Source: UBA993 sp964436815 (GTDB taxonomy: Bacteria; Bacillota; Dethiobacteria; DTU022). From it: a stretch of DNA of 23,165 bases. The DNA lies in contig CAYTER010000035.1 in assembly GCA_964436815.1 (NCBI GenBank), positions 1 to 23,165 on the forward strand, written 5' to 3'. Position 1 is the first letter of the stretch. Each line of letters starts with the position of its first letter. This document shows, one piece after another, positions 1 to 8,515 of the stretch. The notes under the pieces are model-generated. The model ran no database searches and had not been told where the DNA came from. It saw only the letters and a list, made by a program, of their open reading frames with translations. Made by a program: the position numbers and the translations under genes.

Positions 1-46
1 CCTGCAGCTTCTGCTTCAAAAACCCCCGTCGAATCCTTACGCCCCC
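1..46 (-). ncRNA. ssrA: tmRNA (transfer-messenger RNA), 5' end only
   Basis: Read on the minus strand from position 46 down, the sequence begins GGGGGC, continues with GTAAGGATTCGAC and then a run of G. This is the conserved 5' end of tmRNA: the 5' strand of the acceptor stem followed by the GGATTCGAC block of the tRNA-like domain. The pseudoknots, tag reading frame and 3' acceptor half lie beyond the left edge. tmRNA with SmpB rescues ribosomes stalled on broken mRNAs and tags the nascent peptide for proteolysis. The immediately upstream gene is smpB, its obligate partner, which strongly supports the call. The exact 5' nucleotide is inferred by analogy. Only about 46 nt are visible, so the tag peptide cannot be read. 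Confidence 0.88.
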
Positions 47-55
47 AAACTTTTA

Positions 56-511
56 TTAATTTTTTTGTTTATCCCTGAAAGCTCTTTCCATTTCGCGCTT
101 GCTGTCCTTTTCGGCAATATCTCTGCGCTTGTCATAGAGCTTCTTACCCCTGGCCAGGCCAATCTCAACCTTAACCCTTCCCCTGATCAGGTAAACTTTC
201 AGCGGAATCAGCGAGTAGCCCTTTTCCTTTATTTTACCGGCCAGTCTGCTGATCTCAATTTTTCGCATCAGCAGTTTTCTGATCCTGAGCGGATCGTGGT
301 TAAAGCGGTTGCCCTGTTCATAGGGGCTTATATGCATATTATACAGGAAAAGCTCATTTCCTTCAACTTTAGCGTAGCTGTCTTTCAGGTTGACCCGCGC
401 ATTACGGACAGACTTTACTTCTGTTCCGGTAAGGACTATTCCGGCTTCGTAAGCCTCTTCAATGTGATAGTCATGCCGTGCTTTGCGGTTGGTGCTAATT
501 ACTTTCTCCAC
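56..511 (-). CDS. smpB: SsrA-binding protein SmpB
   Basis: SmpB binds the tRNA-like domain of tmRNA and fills the decoding centre of stalled ribosomes, so that trans-translation can begin. The 151-residue length is normal for the family. The N-terminal half carries the characteristic block with GTEVKSVR (about residues 29-36), followed by NLKDSYAKVE and YNMHISPYEQGN. The C-terminal tail is rich in Lys and Arg (GKKLYDKRRDIAEKDSKRE), as needed to enter the mRNA channel. The start is GTG, with a modest purine-rich site (AAGGGGAC) about 10 nt upstream. The stop codon lies only 9 nt before the tmRNA 5' end, so the two partners form a tight pair. Upstream is a nitroreductase gene, 31 nt away. Confidence 0.97.
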   Translation of the reverse strand: MEKVISTNRKARHDYHIEEAYEAGIVLTGTEVKSVRNARVNLKDSYAKVEGNELFLYNMHISPYEQGNRFNHDPLRIRKLLMRKIEISRLAGKIKEKGYSLIPLKVYLIRGRVKVEIGLARGKKLYDKRRDIAEKDSKREMERAFRDKQKN

Positions 512-542
512 TGTTCCGTCCCCTTGCTACGGTTGGCTTATA

Positions 543-1079
543 TTAAAAGGATCTGCCCCAGGTTTCAGAAAAAACAATTTCACTCATATTTTTTCGGGGA
601 CGTGCTGCTGGCTGCACATCCGGATATCCAAGTGGTGTGAGCGCAACTACCCGGTACTCCGGCGGAACGCTGCAGGCCGCCCGAGCCTGATTTTCATCGA
701 ACCAGGCTACCCAGCAGGTGCCCAATCCTTCGGCATGAGCAGCCAACATTAATTGTTGCATTGCTAAACCGGCATCAAGCAGATAGTAATCTTTACTGTC
801 CTGATCCCCCGATTCTTTCGGATTAGCGCAGAGCACAATGACCAGCGGTGCAGTCTCGCCAACTGCTTTTCTGGCCGGATTGTTGCCCGGCATGCTTTCC
901 GCCAGCTGCTTTTTCGTGTTCTGATTTTCAATAACAATGAAGCGCCAGCACTGCAGATTGCTCCAGGACGGGGCAATTCGGGCTGCTTCCAGGATTCTCT
1001 CCAGCTTTTCTTTTGGTACCGAATCGGGTTTATATTTTCGAATACTGCGCCTTTCTTCTAAAACCCGGTATAAATCCAT
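543..1079 (-). CDS. Nitroreductase family FMN oxidoreductase
   Basis: This is a 178-residue protein of the nitroreductase superfamily, whose members are usually FMN-dependent, often dimeric, NAD(P)H oxidoreductases. Visible signatures are the N-terminal RRSIRKYKP phosphate/FMN-binding motif (about residues 10-18), PSWSNLQCWRF (about 37-47), the central GLGTCWVAW segment, and the C-terminal LGYPD motif. The true substrate cannot be predicted. A longer reading frame reaches 1130 and overlaps the rnr 3' end. The ATG at 1079 is preferred because a GGGGAGG site lies 8 nt upstream and the family's N-terminus starts here. It follows rnr by 19 nt and precedes smpB by 31 nt, so it is probably cotranscribed with both. 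Nothing links it functionally to RNA quality control. Confidence 0.9.
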   Translation of the reverse strand: MDLYRVLEERRSIRKYKPDSVPKEKLERILEAARIAPSWSNLQCWRFIVIENQNTKKQLAESMPGNNPARKAVGETAPLVIVLCANPKESGDQDSKDYYLLDAGLAMQQLMLAAHAEGLGTCWVAWFDENQARAACSVPPEYRVVALTPLGYPDVQPAARPRKNMSEIVFSETWGRSF

Positions 1080-1098
1080 GATACTCGCCTCCCCGCAA

Positions 1099-3255
1099 TT
1101 AATGCTGTTTATTATTATCTGCCAGGGCAAAGGATACTCTACCCTCTTCCCGATCTACGCCCTTGACCACAATATCGATCAGATCACCCAAACGATAACT
1201 TTTCCTATTTCTTTCCCCGGTCAGCGAAGCAGATTTCTCGTTGTAAAAGTAGAAATCGTCTTTCAGCTCGCTGATCGGAATCAGTCCTTCAACGGTGTTA
1301 TCCAGTTCCACAAAGAGTCCGAAATTGGTTACGCCGTTAATAATACCGCTGAATTCCTCTCCAATCTTCTGTTCCATATACTGGGCTTTCTTCATTTCCA
1401 GACTGGCTCTTTCCGCCTCAACAGCGGCCCGTTCCCGTTCCGAAGAGTGCAATGCAATTTCCGGCAACCGGGCTCGTAAACTTTTTATTTTTTCACCAGT
1501 CAGTCCGCCCGGCGTCAGCTGCTGTTTCAGGATCCGATGCACAACCAGATCAGGATAGCGCCTGATTGGTGAAGTAAAGTGGCAGTAACAGGCTGAAGCC
1601 AATCCGAAATGGCCATCGTTCGATGCGCTGTACTGCGCCTGGGGCAGGGAACGTAAAACCAAATAACGAACCAGTCTTTCAGCTTTATTACCCCTGGTCT
1701 TCTCCAACAGTTCCTTAAGATGTTTTGGCTTCAGAATTTTCTGCCTGGCCAGAACATCGACCCCCATCAGGGAAAGGGTTTCACGCAGGGTAGCCAGCTT
1801 TTCTGCTGTCGGCAGGGAGTGGACCCGGTAAATACAGGGCAGTTTACGCTTGTTAAGATATCCGGCGACTGCCTCATTACAGTAAATCATAAACTCTTCG
1901 ATTAATGATTCCGATTGCCCCATTACTCTTTTGGTTATAGCAACCGGTATATTATTTTTATCAATTTCAATCCGCGCTTCAGGCAGATCAAGGTCGAGAG
2001 CGCCTCTCTGCATCCGCCGCTTTCTTAATATTTCGGCCAGCTCTTTCATCCGGTCTAAAAGCGCTTCAAGATCACTGTTTATAAACAGGTGCTGCTGCCC
2101 TTCGCTTTTAAAATAGGCTTCAACCTGCTGATAAGTCAAGCGCTCCGTAACCCGAATCACGCTAGCGGTATAGGTGGCATCCAAAAGCTCTCCATTTTGA
2201 TCAATATCCATCAGCACACTGACTGCCAGCCGGTCTTTTTCAGCCTGCAGGCTGCACAGGTTTTCTGATAAGTAAGGAGGCAGCATATGAATAACCCGCT
2301 CAACAAGGTAAATGCTGGTCCCTCTTTTCAGCGCTTCCCGATCAAGCGCTTTTCCCTGGCGTACATAGTGGGATACATCGGCAATATGCACCCCAAGCCG
2401 GTATATTCCTTCTGCCGTTGATTCCAGAGAAACGGCATCATCAAAGTCGCGGGCAGTCTGATCGTCAATGGTCACCATTTGCAGGCTACGCAGATCAGCA
2501 CGGCCTTCTTCGGAAACCGCCTTGGTGATCAGCTCCTCCCCGGGCAGCTCTTCAAGAACCTTGAGAACAGCCGGTGGAAATTCACCGGGGAGATCAAAGC
2601 GGTACTTAAAAGTCAACCGGTCGGTGCGTTCACTGCCCGGCGGTCCAATCCGTTCAGTTACAACTCCTCTTGCCGGCCTGTTACCCTTGGGCCATTTTTC
2701 TATTTCGATGACCACTTTTTCTCCCGGTTTAGCTTTATTCAAATCAGCCACAGCTATCTGTACAGCTTTGGCAAAACGGCTGTCATCGGGCAATACATAA
2801 TAACGCTTTCGATCACGGTGCAGAGTGCCAATGTGGCGATTCTGCCCTCTGTTCAATATCTTTACTACCATACCTTCACGGCGACGCCCTTTTGACTTTT
2901 CAATACGGGCAACTACCCGGTCACCGTGTGCTGCGTTGTTAAGGTTGCCGGCATTGATATAAATATCATCTGTCTGCTGGTCCGGAATCAGAAAAGCAAA
3001 CCCTCTCCGATTACCCCTTAAGACACCTGTAACAAGACCCAATTTCTCGGGCAGCCCGTAACGCCCCTGATCAGTCTTAATTAAAGCGCCTTCATCCTGC
3101 ATCTTTTTCATCAGTCCCAAAACGATCGGCCTGTCCTGCTCGCTTAATCCAAGACCTTCAAGGATCTGGGAGGGCGTAAACGCAGAATGACGGCTTGTTT
3201 TTAGGAAATGCTCAAGATCGGCAAGTAGCTGTGAACTGCTATTCCTTTTAGTCAA
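1099..3255 (-). CDS. rnr: Ribonuclease R (3'-5' exoribonuclease)
   Basis: RNase R degrades structured RNA processively from the 3' end and helps remove non-stop mRNA during trans-translation, which fits its place near smpB and ssrA. The 718 residues show, in order, an N-terminal winged-helix-like segment (about 10-70), cold-shock/OB domains (about 75-200), the RNB catalytic domain and a C-terminal S1 domain (GIINGVTNFGLFVELDNTVE, from about residue 630). The catalytic metal-binding motif is intact: D264, D270, D272 and D273 in TIDDQTARDFDD. The start is TTG, and an in-frame TGA lies three codons upstream, so it cannot begin earlier. The nearest good ribosome binding site (AAGGAG, 3271-3276) is an unusual 15 nt away. 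No promoter is visible in the short gap after the secG terminator, so expression may rely on read-through. Confidence 0.96.
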   Translation of the reverse strand: MTKRNSSSQLLADLEHFLKTSRHSAFTPSQILEGLGLSEQDRPIVLGLMKKMQDEGALIKTDQGRYGLPEKLGLVTGVLRGNRRGFAFLIPDQQTDDIYINAGNLNNAAHGDRVVARIEKSKGRRREGMVVKILNRGQNRHIGTLHRDRKRYYVLPDDSRFAKAVQIAVADLNKAKPGEKVVIEIEKWPKGNRPARGVVTERIGPPGSERTDRLTFKYRFDLPGEFPPAVLKVLEELPGEELITKAVSEEGRADLRSLQMVTIDDQTARDFDDAVSLESTAEGIYRLGVHIADVSHYVRQGKALDREALKRGTSIYLVERVIHMLPPYLSENLCSLQAEKDRLAVSVLMDIDQNGELLDATYTASVIRVTERLTYQQVEAYFKSEGQQHLFINSDLEALLDRMKELAEILRKRRMQRGALDLDLPEARIEIDKNNIPVAITKRVMGQSESLIEEFMIYCNEAVAGYLNKRKLPCIYRVHSLPTAEKLATLRETLSLMGVDVLARQKILKPKHLKELLEKTRGNKAERLVRYLVLRSLPQAQYSASNDGHFGLASACYCHFTSPIRRYPDLVVHRILKQQLTPGGLTGEKIKSLRARLPEIALHSSERERAAVEAERASLEMKKAQYMEQKIGEEFSGIINGVTNFGLFVELDNTVEGLIPISELKDDFYFYNEKSASLTGERNRKSYRLGDLIDIVVKGVDREEGRVSFALADNNKQH

Positions 3256-3278
3256 GGGTTTTCAATCCATCTCCTTAT

Positions 3279-3310
3279 GAAAAGGCAGGGGCGCTTAATC
3301 ACCCCTGCCT
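3279..3310 (-). terminator. Intrinsic terminator after secG
   Basis: A perfect 9-bp GC-rich stem pairs 3302-3310 with 3283-3291 (AGGCAGGGG with CCCCTGCCT on the minus strand), with a 10-nt loop. It is followed on the minus strand by TTTTC. It lies directly after the secG stop codon and before rnr. The stem is strong but the U-tract is short, so partial read-through into rnr is likely. Confidence 0.75.
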
Positions 3311-3337
3311 GTTCTGCTCGAATTATAAGCCCGAAAC

Positions 3338-3562
3338 TTAGTTGATCACTACTAGTGCAATAGTAAAGAGCATGAAGGCTACCGCCAGGTAAGTTGTTAC
3401 CTGCCCCAGTTTTTCATCAAGACCCTTTTTCTTCCCAACAAGTGATTGCGCTCCGCCGGCAATTGCTCCCAGGCCGGCGCTGCGGCCGGATTGCAGCAAC
3501 ACTGTGGCAATCAGAGCAAGGCATAAAACCAGGTAGATTATGGTTAATACAGTCCCTAACAT
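3338..3562 (-). CDS. secG: Preprotein translocase subunit SecG
   Basis: SecG is the small accessory subunit of the SecYEG channel that aids SecA-driven export across the cytoplasmic membrane. The 74 residues contain two hydrophobic helices (about residues 3-22 and 52-72). They flank a polar, glycine-rich loop with LLQSGRSAGLGAIAGGAQS, typical of Bacillota SecG. A TTG three bases upstream is possible, but the ATG at 3562 is better spaced, 8 nt from GGAGGT. It sits between eno and rnr as in many Bacillota, yet here it has its own promoter and terminator and so looks like a separately controlled one-gene unit. Confidence 0.95.
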   Translation of the reverse strand: MLGTVLTIIYLVLCLALIATVLLQSGRSAGLGAIAGGAQSLVGKKKGLDEKLGQVTTYLAVAFMLFTIALVVIN

Positions 3563-3608
3563 CAATCAATACCTCCAGTAGCTCTTAAGACTAAACCAAG
3601 CAACCGTT

Positions 3609-3637
3609 ATTCTAACACATAATGCAGATCTTGACAA
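3609..3637 (-). promoter_or_regulatory. Sigma-A-type promoter for secG
   Basis: On the minus strand, TTGTCA (-35, 3632-3637) is separated by exactly 17 nt from TAGAAT (-10, 3609-3614). Each hexamer matches the consensus at five of six positions, and the -10 is preceded by an extended TGT. The rest of the eno-secG gap shows no strong terminator for eno. A start site near 3602 would give a leader of about 40 nt before the secG ATG. Confidence 0.75.
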
Positions 3638-3681
3638 ATTTTTATCGACACTTTTTCTTGATCACGCTGATGTGACGGTCG

Positions 3682-4947
3682 CTAAAAATATTTCCCGGCA
3701 TACCTGGCCGCCGGTCCCAGGTTCTCCTCGATTCGCAGCAGTTGGTTGTATTTGGCAACCCGATCAACCCGGGAAGGTGCGCCAGTTTTAATCATGCCCG
3801 CAGACGTTGCCACAGCAAAATCAGCAATAAAACTGTCGTCAGTTTCACCGGAGCGATGTGAAATCATGCAGCGATAAGCCTTGCGTTTTGCAAGCTCCAT
3901 CGTCTCGAGCGTTTCGCTTAAGGATCCAATTTGATTGAGTTTGATCAGGATGGCATTGGCAGTGTCGTTTTCCATACCGCGCTGTAAGCGTTGACGGTTG
4001 GTTACAAAAAGGTCGTCACCGATCAGCATTACTTTATGGCCAAGCCTTTTGGTATGGAGCTGCCATCCATCCCAGTCTTCTTCATCCAACCCATCTTCGA
4101 TACTGATCAGCGGATAGCGTTCAATCAGATCATCATAGTATTTATTCATGGCCGCGGCATCAAGCTTTCGCCCTTCCAGTTTGTAGAATCCATCTTCGTA
4201 AAATTCACTGGCCGCGGCGTCAAGGGCGAGACTCACTTCTTTTCCCGGCTGATAGCCGGCAGCATTAATCGCTTCTATGATCAGCTCAATTGCAGCTTCG
4301 CTTGAGTCAAGGTTTGGGGCAAATCCACCTTCATCACCAACATTGGTATTGAGCCCTTTGGCCTGTAAAATTTTCTTAAGGTGGTGAAAAATCTCGGTGC
4401 CCATTCGCAAGGCTTCCGAAAAGGAACCTGCACCATGGGGGACGATCATGAATTCCTGGATATCCATATTATTATCGGCATGGCTGCCGCCATTTAAAAT
4501 ATTCATAAAGGGCACCGGTAGCAAAGTGGCTTCAAGCCCCCCGAGATAACGAAACAGCGGTAAATCAAGCATCGCTGCTGCTGCTCTGGCTGCAGCCAGA
4601 GAAATACCGAGGATGGCATTGGCTCCTAAACGGGATTTATTATCAGTCCCGTCAAACTTGATCATGGCCAGATCAAGTTCCTGCTGCTTAAGAACATTCA
4701 TTCCGCAAACCACCGGTACCAGTTCTTCATTAACATGGCGAACTGCACTCAGCACCCCGCGGCCAAGATAACGCTTTTCGTCCCCATCCCTCAGCTCCAC
4801 CGCTTCGAAAGCTCCGGTAGAAGCGCCTGAGGGCACCGCAGCCCTTCCGCTCCATCCACCTACAAGGTGCAGATCAACTTCCAGAGTGGGATTACCGCGT
4901 GAATCAAGAATCTCCCTGGCAAAAACCGATTTAATCAGTTCGTCCAT
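3682..4947 (-). CDS. eno: Enolase (phosphopyruvate hydratase)
   Basis: Enolase interconverts 2-phosphoglycerate and phosphoenolpyruvate in glycolysis and gluconeogenesis, using Mg2+. The family landmarks are intact: REILDSRGNPTLEV near the N-terminus, the SGASTGAFEA loop, NVGDEGGFAPN with its catalytic acid, SIEDGLDEEDW and LIGDDLFVTN with metal-ligand acids, the KLNQIGS block with catalytic Lys, and SHRSGETDD. The frame also has an ATG at 4953. The ATG at 4947 is preferred because AGGAGGT would sit against the first ATG but lies 7 nt before the second. That gives 421 residues, close to the family norm. It follows gpmI after a short gap and is the last gene of the glycolytic run. Confidence 0.98.
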   Translation of the reverse strand: MDELIKSVFAREILDSRGNPTLEVDLHLVGGWSGRAAVPSGASTGAFEAVELRDGDEKRYLGRGVLSAVRHVNEELVPVVCGMNVLKQQELDLAMIKFDGTDNKSRLGANAILGISLAAARAAAAMLDLPLFRYLGGLEATLLPVPFMNILNGGSHADNNMDIQEFMIVPHGAGSFSEALRMGTEIFHHLKKILQAKGLNTNVGDEGGFAPNLDSSEAAIELIIEAINAAGYQPGKEVSLALDAAASEFYEDGFYKLEGRKLDAAAMNKYYDDLIERYPLISIEDGLDEEDWDGWQLHTKRLGHKVMLIGDDLFVTNRQRLQRGMENDTANAILIKLNQIGSLSETLETMELAKRKAYRCMISHRSGETDDSFIADFAVATSAGMIKTGAPSRVDRVAKYNQLLRIEENLGPAARYAGKYF

Positions 4948-4985
4948 GCCCATACCTCCTTTAGGGTCGAAAGTGTTCTAATAAT

Positions 4986-6518
4986 TTAGGATTCTAAAAG
5001 CATACTGCGGCCGGTCATAGCTGCCGGCTGCTCAAGCCTGGCAAGAGCTAATATTGTCGGGGCTACATCGGCGAGGATCCCCTTTTCGCGTAACACTCTT
5101 TTCTCGCGGCCAACCAGGATAAAGGGAACCGGATTGGCGCTGTGCGCTGTCAGGGTCTCTCCTGTATTGTCGAGCATCAACTCGGCATTGCCGTGATCGG
5201 CGCAAACGATCATCTCCCAGTTATTCTTTAAAACCCTTTCGGCGATAACACCCAGACTGTTGTCAACTGTTTCAACAGCCTTGATCGCCGCCTTGATATC
5301 CCCGGAGTGGCCAACCATATCGGCGTTGGCAAAGTTGGCAACAATCAGGTTGTGCTTATTATTTGAAATAGTTTCGTTGATTCTGCGGGTGACCTCAGGA
5401 GCGCTCATTTCCGGTTGCAGGTCATAGGTCGCCACCCTGGGCGAAGGAACAAGGATCCTCTCTTCGAGCGGAAAGGGTTCTTCCCTGCCCCCACTGAAGA
5501 AAAAGGTAACATGCGCATATTTTTCAGTTTCAGCAATCCGCATCTGCGGTAACTGCTGCCGGGCGTAAATCTCTCCCAGTGTGAAACTAATATCCTCTAC
5601 AGTAAATGCAACCGGCACAGGCCAATTGCGATCGTATTCAGTCATTGTTACACAATAAGGCAGGGGCGGGTTATGACCACGCTCAAAGGAGGAAAAGTTT
5701 TCATCAATAAAAGCGCGACTGATCTGACGCATCCGGTCGGGCCGAAAATTAAAAAAGATGATGCTGTCCTCAGCGTCTATCGTAGCCACCGGAAAATGAT
5801 CATCCTTGACGACCAATGTAGGTTGGACGAATTCGTCCCCCTCACCGCGTTCGTAAGCTTCTTCCAAGGCCCGAAGAGAGGAGGCAGCTGTCAACCCCTC
5901 GCCCCTGGTGTAAGCCAGGTAAGCTCGTTTTACCCGATCCCAGCGCTGATCGCGATCCATGGCATAGTATCTTCCGCATACTGAGGCAACACACCCGTTA
6001 CCATTTTCAGCACAGCGCTGATCAAGTTCTGCCAGAAAGGGTTTTGCTCCAAAGGGAACCGTGTCCCGTCCATCAAGAATGGCATGAATGAATACCCGTT
6101 TAATGTTTTGACGGCGTGCCATGTCAAGCAGACCGAGCAGGTGATCAAAGTGGCTGTGCACCCCGCCGTCCGATACCAGGCCGATCAGGTGCAGCGCTCT
6201 TGAACCTCTTTTGGTTCTCGACATCGCTTCAAGCAGAACTTGATTTTGATAGAAATCGCCAGTTTTAATAGCATTGCTGATTCTGCTCAATTCCTGGTAA
6301 ACGATCCTGCCGGCACCGAGATTAAGATGGCCAACTTCTGAATTACCCATCTGACCCGGTGGCAGCCCAACCGCCTCCCCCGAAGCATCAAGCAGCGCCC
6401 ATGGATAATGCTCATAGAACCTGTTCATGTTCGGAGTTTGGGCCAGGTCGATTGCATTTCCTGCTCCCGGTTCGGCATATCCCCAACCATCCAGAACCAG
6501 GAGAATAACTTTTTTCAA
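4986..6518 (-). CDS. gpmI: 2,3-bisphosphoglycerate-independent phosphoglycerate mutase
   Basis: This enzyme interconverts 3- and 2-phosphoglycerate, usually with two Mn2+ ions, through a phosphoserine intermediate. The 510-residue length is typical. Visible motifs are the N-terminal metal-binding LVLDGWG (D10), the nucleophile S60 in GNSEVGHLN, GGVHSHFDHL, HAILDGRDT, GRYYAMDRDQRWDR, the late metal site CADHGNAE, and TAHSANPVP. The start is TTG, overlapping the tpiA stop by four bases (TTGA). No better start exists, because the protein must begin at MKKVILLVLDGWG. The upstream ribosome binding site is weak, so translation is probably coupled to tpiA. The cofactor-independent form is usual in Clostridia and Bacilli. 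Confidence 0.98.
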   Translation of the reverse strand: MKKVILLVLDGWGYAEPGAGNAIDLAQTPNMNRFYEHYPWALLDASGEAVGLPPGQMGNSEVGHLNLGAGRIVYQELSRISNAIKTGDFYQNQVLLEAMSRTKRGSRALHLIGLVSDGGVHSHFDHLLGLLDMARRQNIKRVFIHAILDGRDTVPFGAKPFLAELDQRCAENGNGCVASVCGRYYAMDRDQRWDRVKRAYLAYTRGEGLTAASSLRALEEAYERGEGDEFVQPTLVVKDDHFPVATIDAEDSIIFFNFRPDRMRQISRAFIDENFSSFERGHNPPLPYCVTMTEYDRNWPVPVAFTVEDISFTLGEIYARQQLPQMRIAETEKYAHVTFFFSGGREEPFPLEERILVPSPRVATYDLQPEMSAPEVTRRINETISNNKHNLIVANFANADMVGHSGDIKAAIKAVETVDNSLGVIAERVLKNNWEMIVCADHGNAELMLDNTGETLTAHSANPVPFILVGREKRVLREKGILADVAPTILALARLEQPAAMTGRSMLLES

Positions 6519-7282
6519 TGCAGGACCGCCTTTCGTGCCGCCTGAATTAAAGCGCTGAATGAAGTGTCTTCCAGGCTGGCTCCTCCGACCAAAGCACCGG
6601 ATATAGAAGGCAGTGTCATGTATGACCCGATATTTTCTTTCTTAACTGAACCACCATACTGAATACGCAAATTCCTGGTTTCATCAATACCAAATTTTTC
6701 GTTGATCAGCCGGTATATAAGCGCAGCAGCCATTTCAGCATCGTCAACAGAGGCTGCTTTTCCAGTGCCAATCGCCCAGACCGGTTCGTAGGCAATAACC
6801 AAATCGTTGACCTGCCTGGCTTCCAGTCCGTCAAGGGCAGCGCCTATCTGTTCTTCGATCACAGTGGTGGTTTTACCCTGTTCCCGTTCAGCTTCAGTTT
6901 CACCCACACAAAGAATCGGCTTAAGGCCGGCAGCCAGAGCGGCCCGGACTTTGAGGCAAACCTGTTCATTTGTTTCGCTGAGAAGATGCCGGCGCTCTGA
7001 GTGTCCGATAATCACATAGCTAACTCCTAAGTCAGTGAGCATCGAAGCCGCTATTTCACCTGTAAAAGCTCCTTTATCCTCCCAGTGCATATTCTGGGCG
7101 CCTACTTTAACTGAACTGCCTTTCAGCTCTGCAGCGACTGCCTGAAGGGCTGTAAAAGGCGGGCAGATTAACACATCAACGTCCTCAAACAGTGGTTTAT
7201 CTCTGAGAAATGTCTGACAAAAAGCGGCCGCCTCTGCTGTTGTTTTGTGCATTTTCCAGTTTGCAGCGATTATAAGTCTCAT
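6515..7282 (-). CDS. tpiA: Triosephosphate isomerase
   Basis: This enzyme interconverts dihydroxyacetone phosphate and glyceraldehyde 3-phosphate. The 255-residue TIM barrel has all catalytic residues: N8 and K10 in AANWKMHK, H94 in IIGHSERR and E166 in AYEPVWAIGTGK. The phosphate-binding YGGSV and the C-terminal GALVGGASL are also present. It begins with ATG after a CGGGGG ribosome binding site and overlaps gpmI by four bases, which suggests translational coupling. It lies 33 nt after pgk, in the normal Bacillota order. Confidence 0.98.
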   Translation of the reverse strand: MRLIIAANWKMHKTTAEAAAFCQTFLRDKPLFEDVDVLICPPFTALQAVAAELKGSSVKVGAQNMHWEDKGAFTGEIAASMLTDLGVSYVIIGHSERRHLLSETNEQVCLKVRAALAAGLKPILCVGETEAEREQGKTTTVIEEQIGAALDGLEARQVNDLVIAYEPVWAIGTGKAASVDDAEMAAALIYRLINEKFGIDETRNLRIQYGGSVKKENIGSYMTLPSISGALVGGASLEDTSFSALIQAARKAVLH

Positions 7283-7315
7283 ATTTTACCCCCGGATTGA
7301 ATTAACGCTTTTAGA

Positions 7316-8494
7316 TTATTGCAGCACTGCTATCCCGGGTAACTCTTTGCCTTCCCAGAATTCAAGCGTAGCTCCGCCACCGGTAGAAATGAAGCCGATC
7401 CGGCCGGTCAGATCCAGCGCTTCAATAGCAGCAACCAGATCTCCGCCCCCGATCACAGAATGAGCTCCGCTGGCGGCAACTGCCCTGGCAACAGCCGCAG
7501 TACCCTGATCATAAGGAGGAATTTCAAAAACGCCAAGCGGTCCGTTCCAGATAATCATCCCAGCATCACTGATCGAGTTTTCATAAAGAGAGATCGTTTG
7601 CGGTCCGATATCAACCGCTTTCCATTCACCGTCAACAGCCTGAGGAGCCATTACCCGGCTGGGACTGCCGGCTTCCAACTTGCGGGTGACAACTAGATCA
7701 ACCGGGAGCAGTAGTTTACAGCTGCATCGTTCAGCCTCGTGCTGAAGTTCCCGGGCACTTTCCAGCTGATCTTTTTCATAGAATGATGAGCCAAGATTAA
7801 ACCCCCTGGCCGCCAGGAATGTATTGGCCATACCACCCCCGATCAGCAGCGAGTCAGACAGCTGCAGGAAACGGTGGACAACCCCGATCTTGTCCGACAC
7901 TTTTGCGCCGCCGAGAATGGCCACCAGCGGCCGACCGGGCTCTTCGAGACAACGGGAAAGCTCTTCTATTTCTTTGATCATTAACAAACCGGCAACGGCC
8001 GGGATATAACGGGCAACACCAACTGTTGATGCATGAGCGCGGTGAGCGGTACCAAAAGCGTCATTGACAAATAGATCGAACGGTGCTGCCAACTTGCGGG
8101 CAAAGTCGGGATCGTTTTTTTCTTCACCCTGATCAAAACGGACATTTTCAAGCATAATCAGATCACCGTTCTGCATGGCATTGACTGCTTCCTCAACTTC
8201 CGGCCCGATCACCTGATCCAGTTTAAGGACCGGCTTGCCCAAAATTTCAGCTAACTTGCCGGCTACCGGATTCATTTTCAGTTCCGGCTTTATTTCACCT
8301 TTTGGGCGTCCCAGATGAGATATGAGGGCCAGGCGGCCCCCTTTTTGCAGTAAATAATTTATTGTCGGCAAGGCTGCCCTGATCCGGTTATCATCGCGGA
8401 CAGCTCCGTTATCAAGCGGCACATTAAAATCAACCCGCATCAATATTTTTTTACCGCTTACTTCTATTTCAGCCAGATTTTTTTTCCGGATCAT
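7316..8494 (-). CDS. pgk: Phosphoglycerate kinase
   Basis: This enzyme transfers phosphate from 1,3-bisphosphoglycerate to ADP in lower glycolysis. The 392 residues cover both lobes: MRVDFNVPLD and LISHLGRPKGE at the substrate side, MLENVRFDQGEE, FVNDAFGTAHRAHAS, the GGAKVSDKIG hinge region, and the C-terminal nucleotide side with GGGDLVAAIEA and STGGGATLE. It is the first glycolytic gene of the run. It begins 21 nt after rpoN, where many relatives have cggR and gap. No separate promoter is visible in that short gap, so transcription probably enters from rpoN or from an unseen internal promoter. Confidence 0.98.
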   Translation of the reverse strand: MIRKKNLAEIEVSGKKILMRVDFNVPLDNGAVRDDNRIRAALPTINYLLQKGGRLALISHLGRPKGEIKPELKMNPVAGKLAEILGKPVLKLDQVIGPEVEEAVNAMQNGDLIMLENVRFDQGEEKNDPDFARKLAAPFDLFVNDAFGTAHRAHASTVGVARYIPAVAGLLMIKEIEELSRCLEEPGRPLVAILGGAKVSDKIGVVHRFLQLSDSLLIGGGMANTFLAARGFNLGSSFYEKDQLESARELQHEAERCSCKLLLPVDLVVTRKLEAGSPSRVMAPQAVDGEWKAVDIGPQTISLYENSISDAGMIIWNGPLGVFEIPPYDQGTAAVARAVAASGAHSVIGGGDLVAAIEALDLTGRIGFISTGGGATLEFWEGKELPGIAVLQ

Positions 8495-8515
8495 ATCCGC
8501 ACACCACCAGACTAA

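Noticed and set aside
3631..3636. TTGACA on the plus strand in the eno-secG gap as a promoter reading rightward
   Set aside because: No matching -10 at proper spacing and it would read only into the end of eno antisense; the minus-strand secG promoter explains the same bases.
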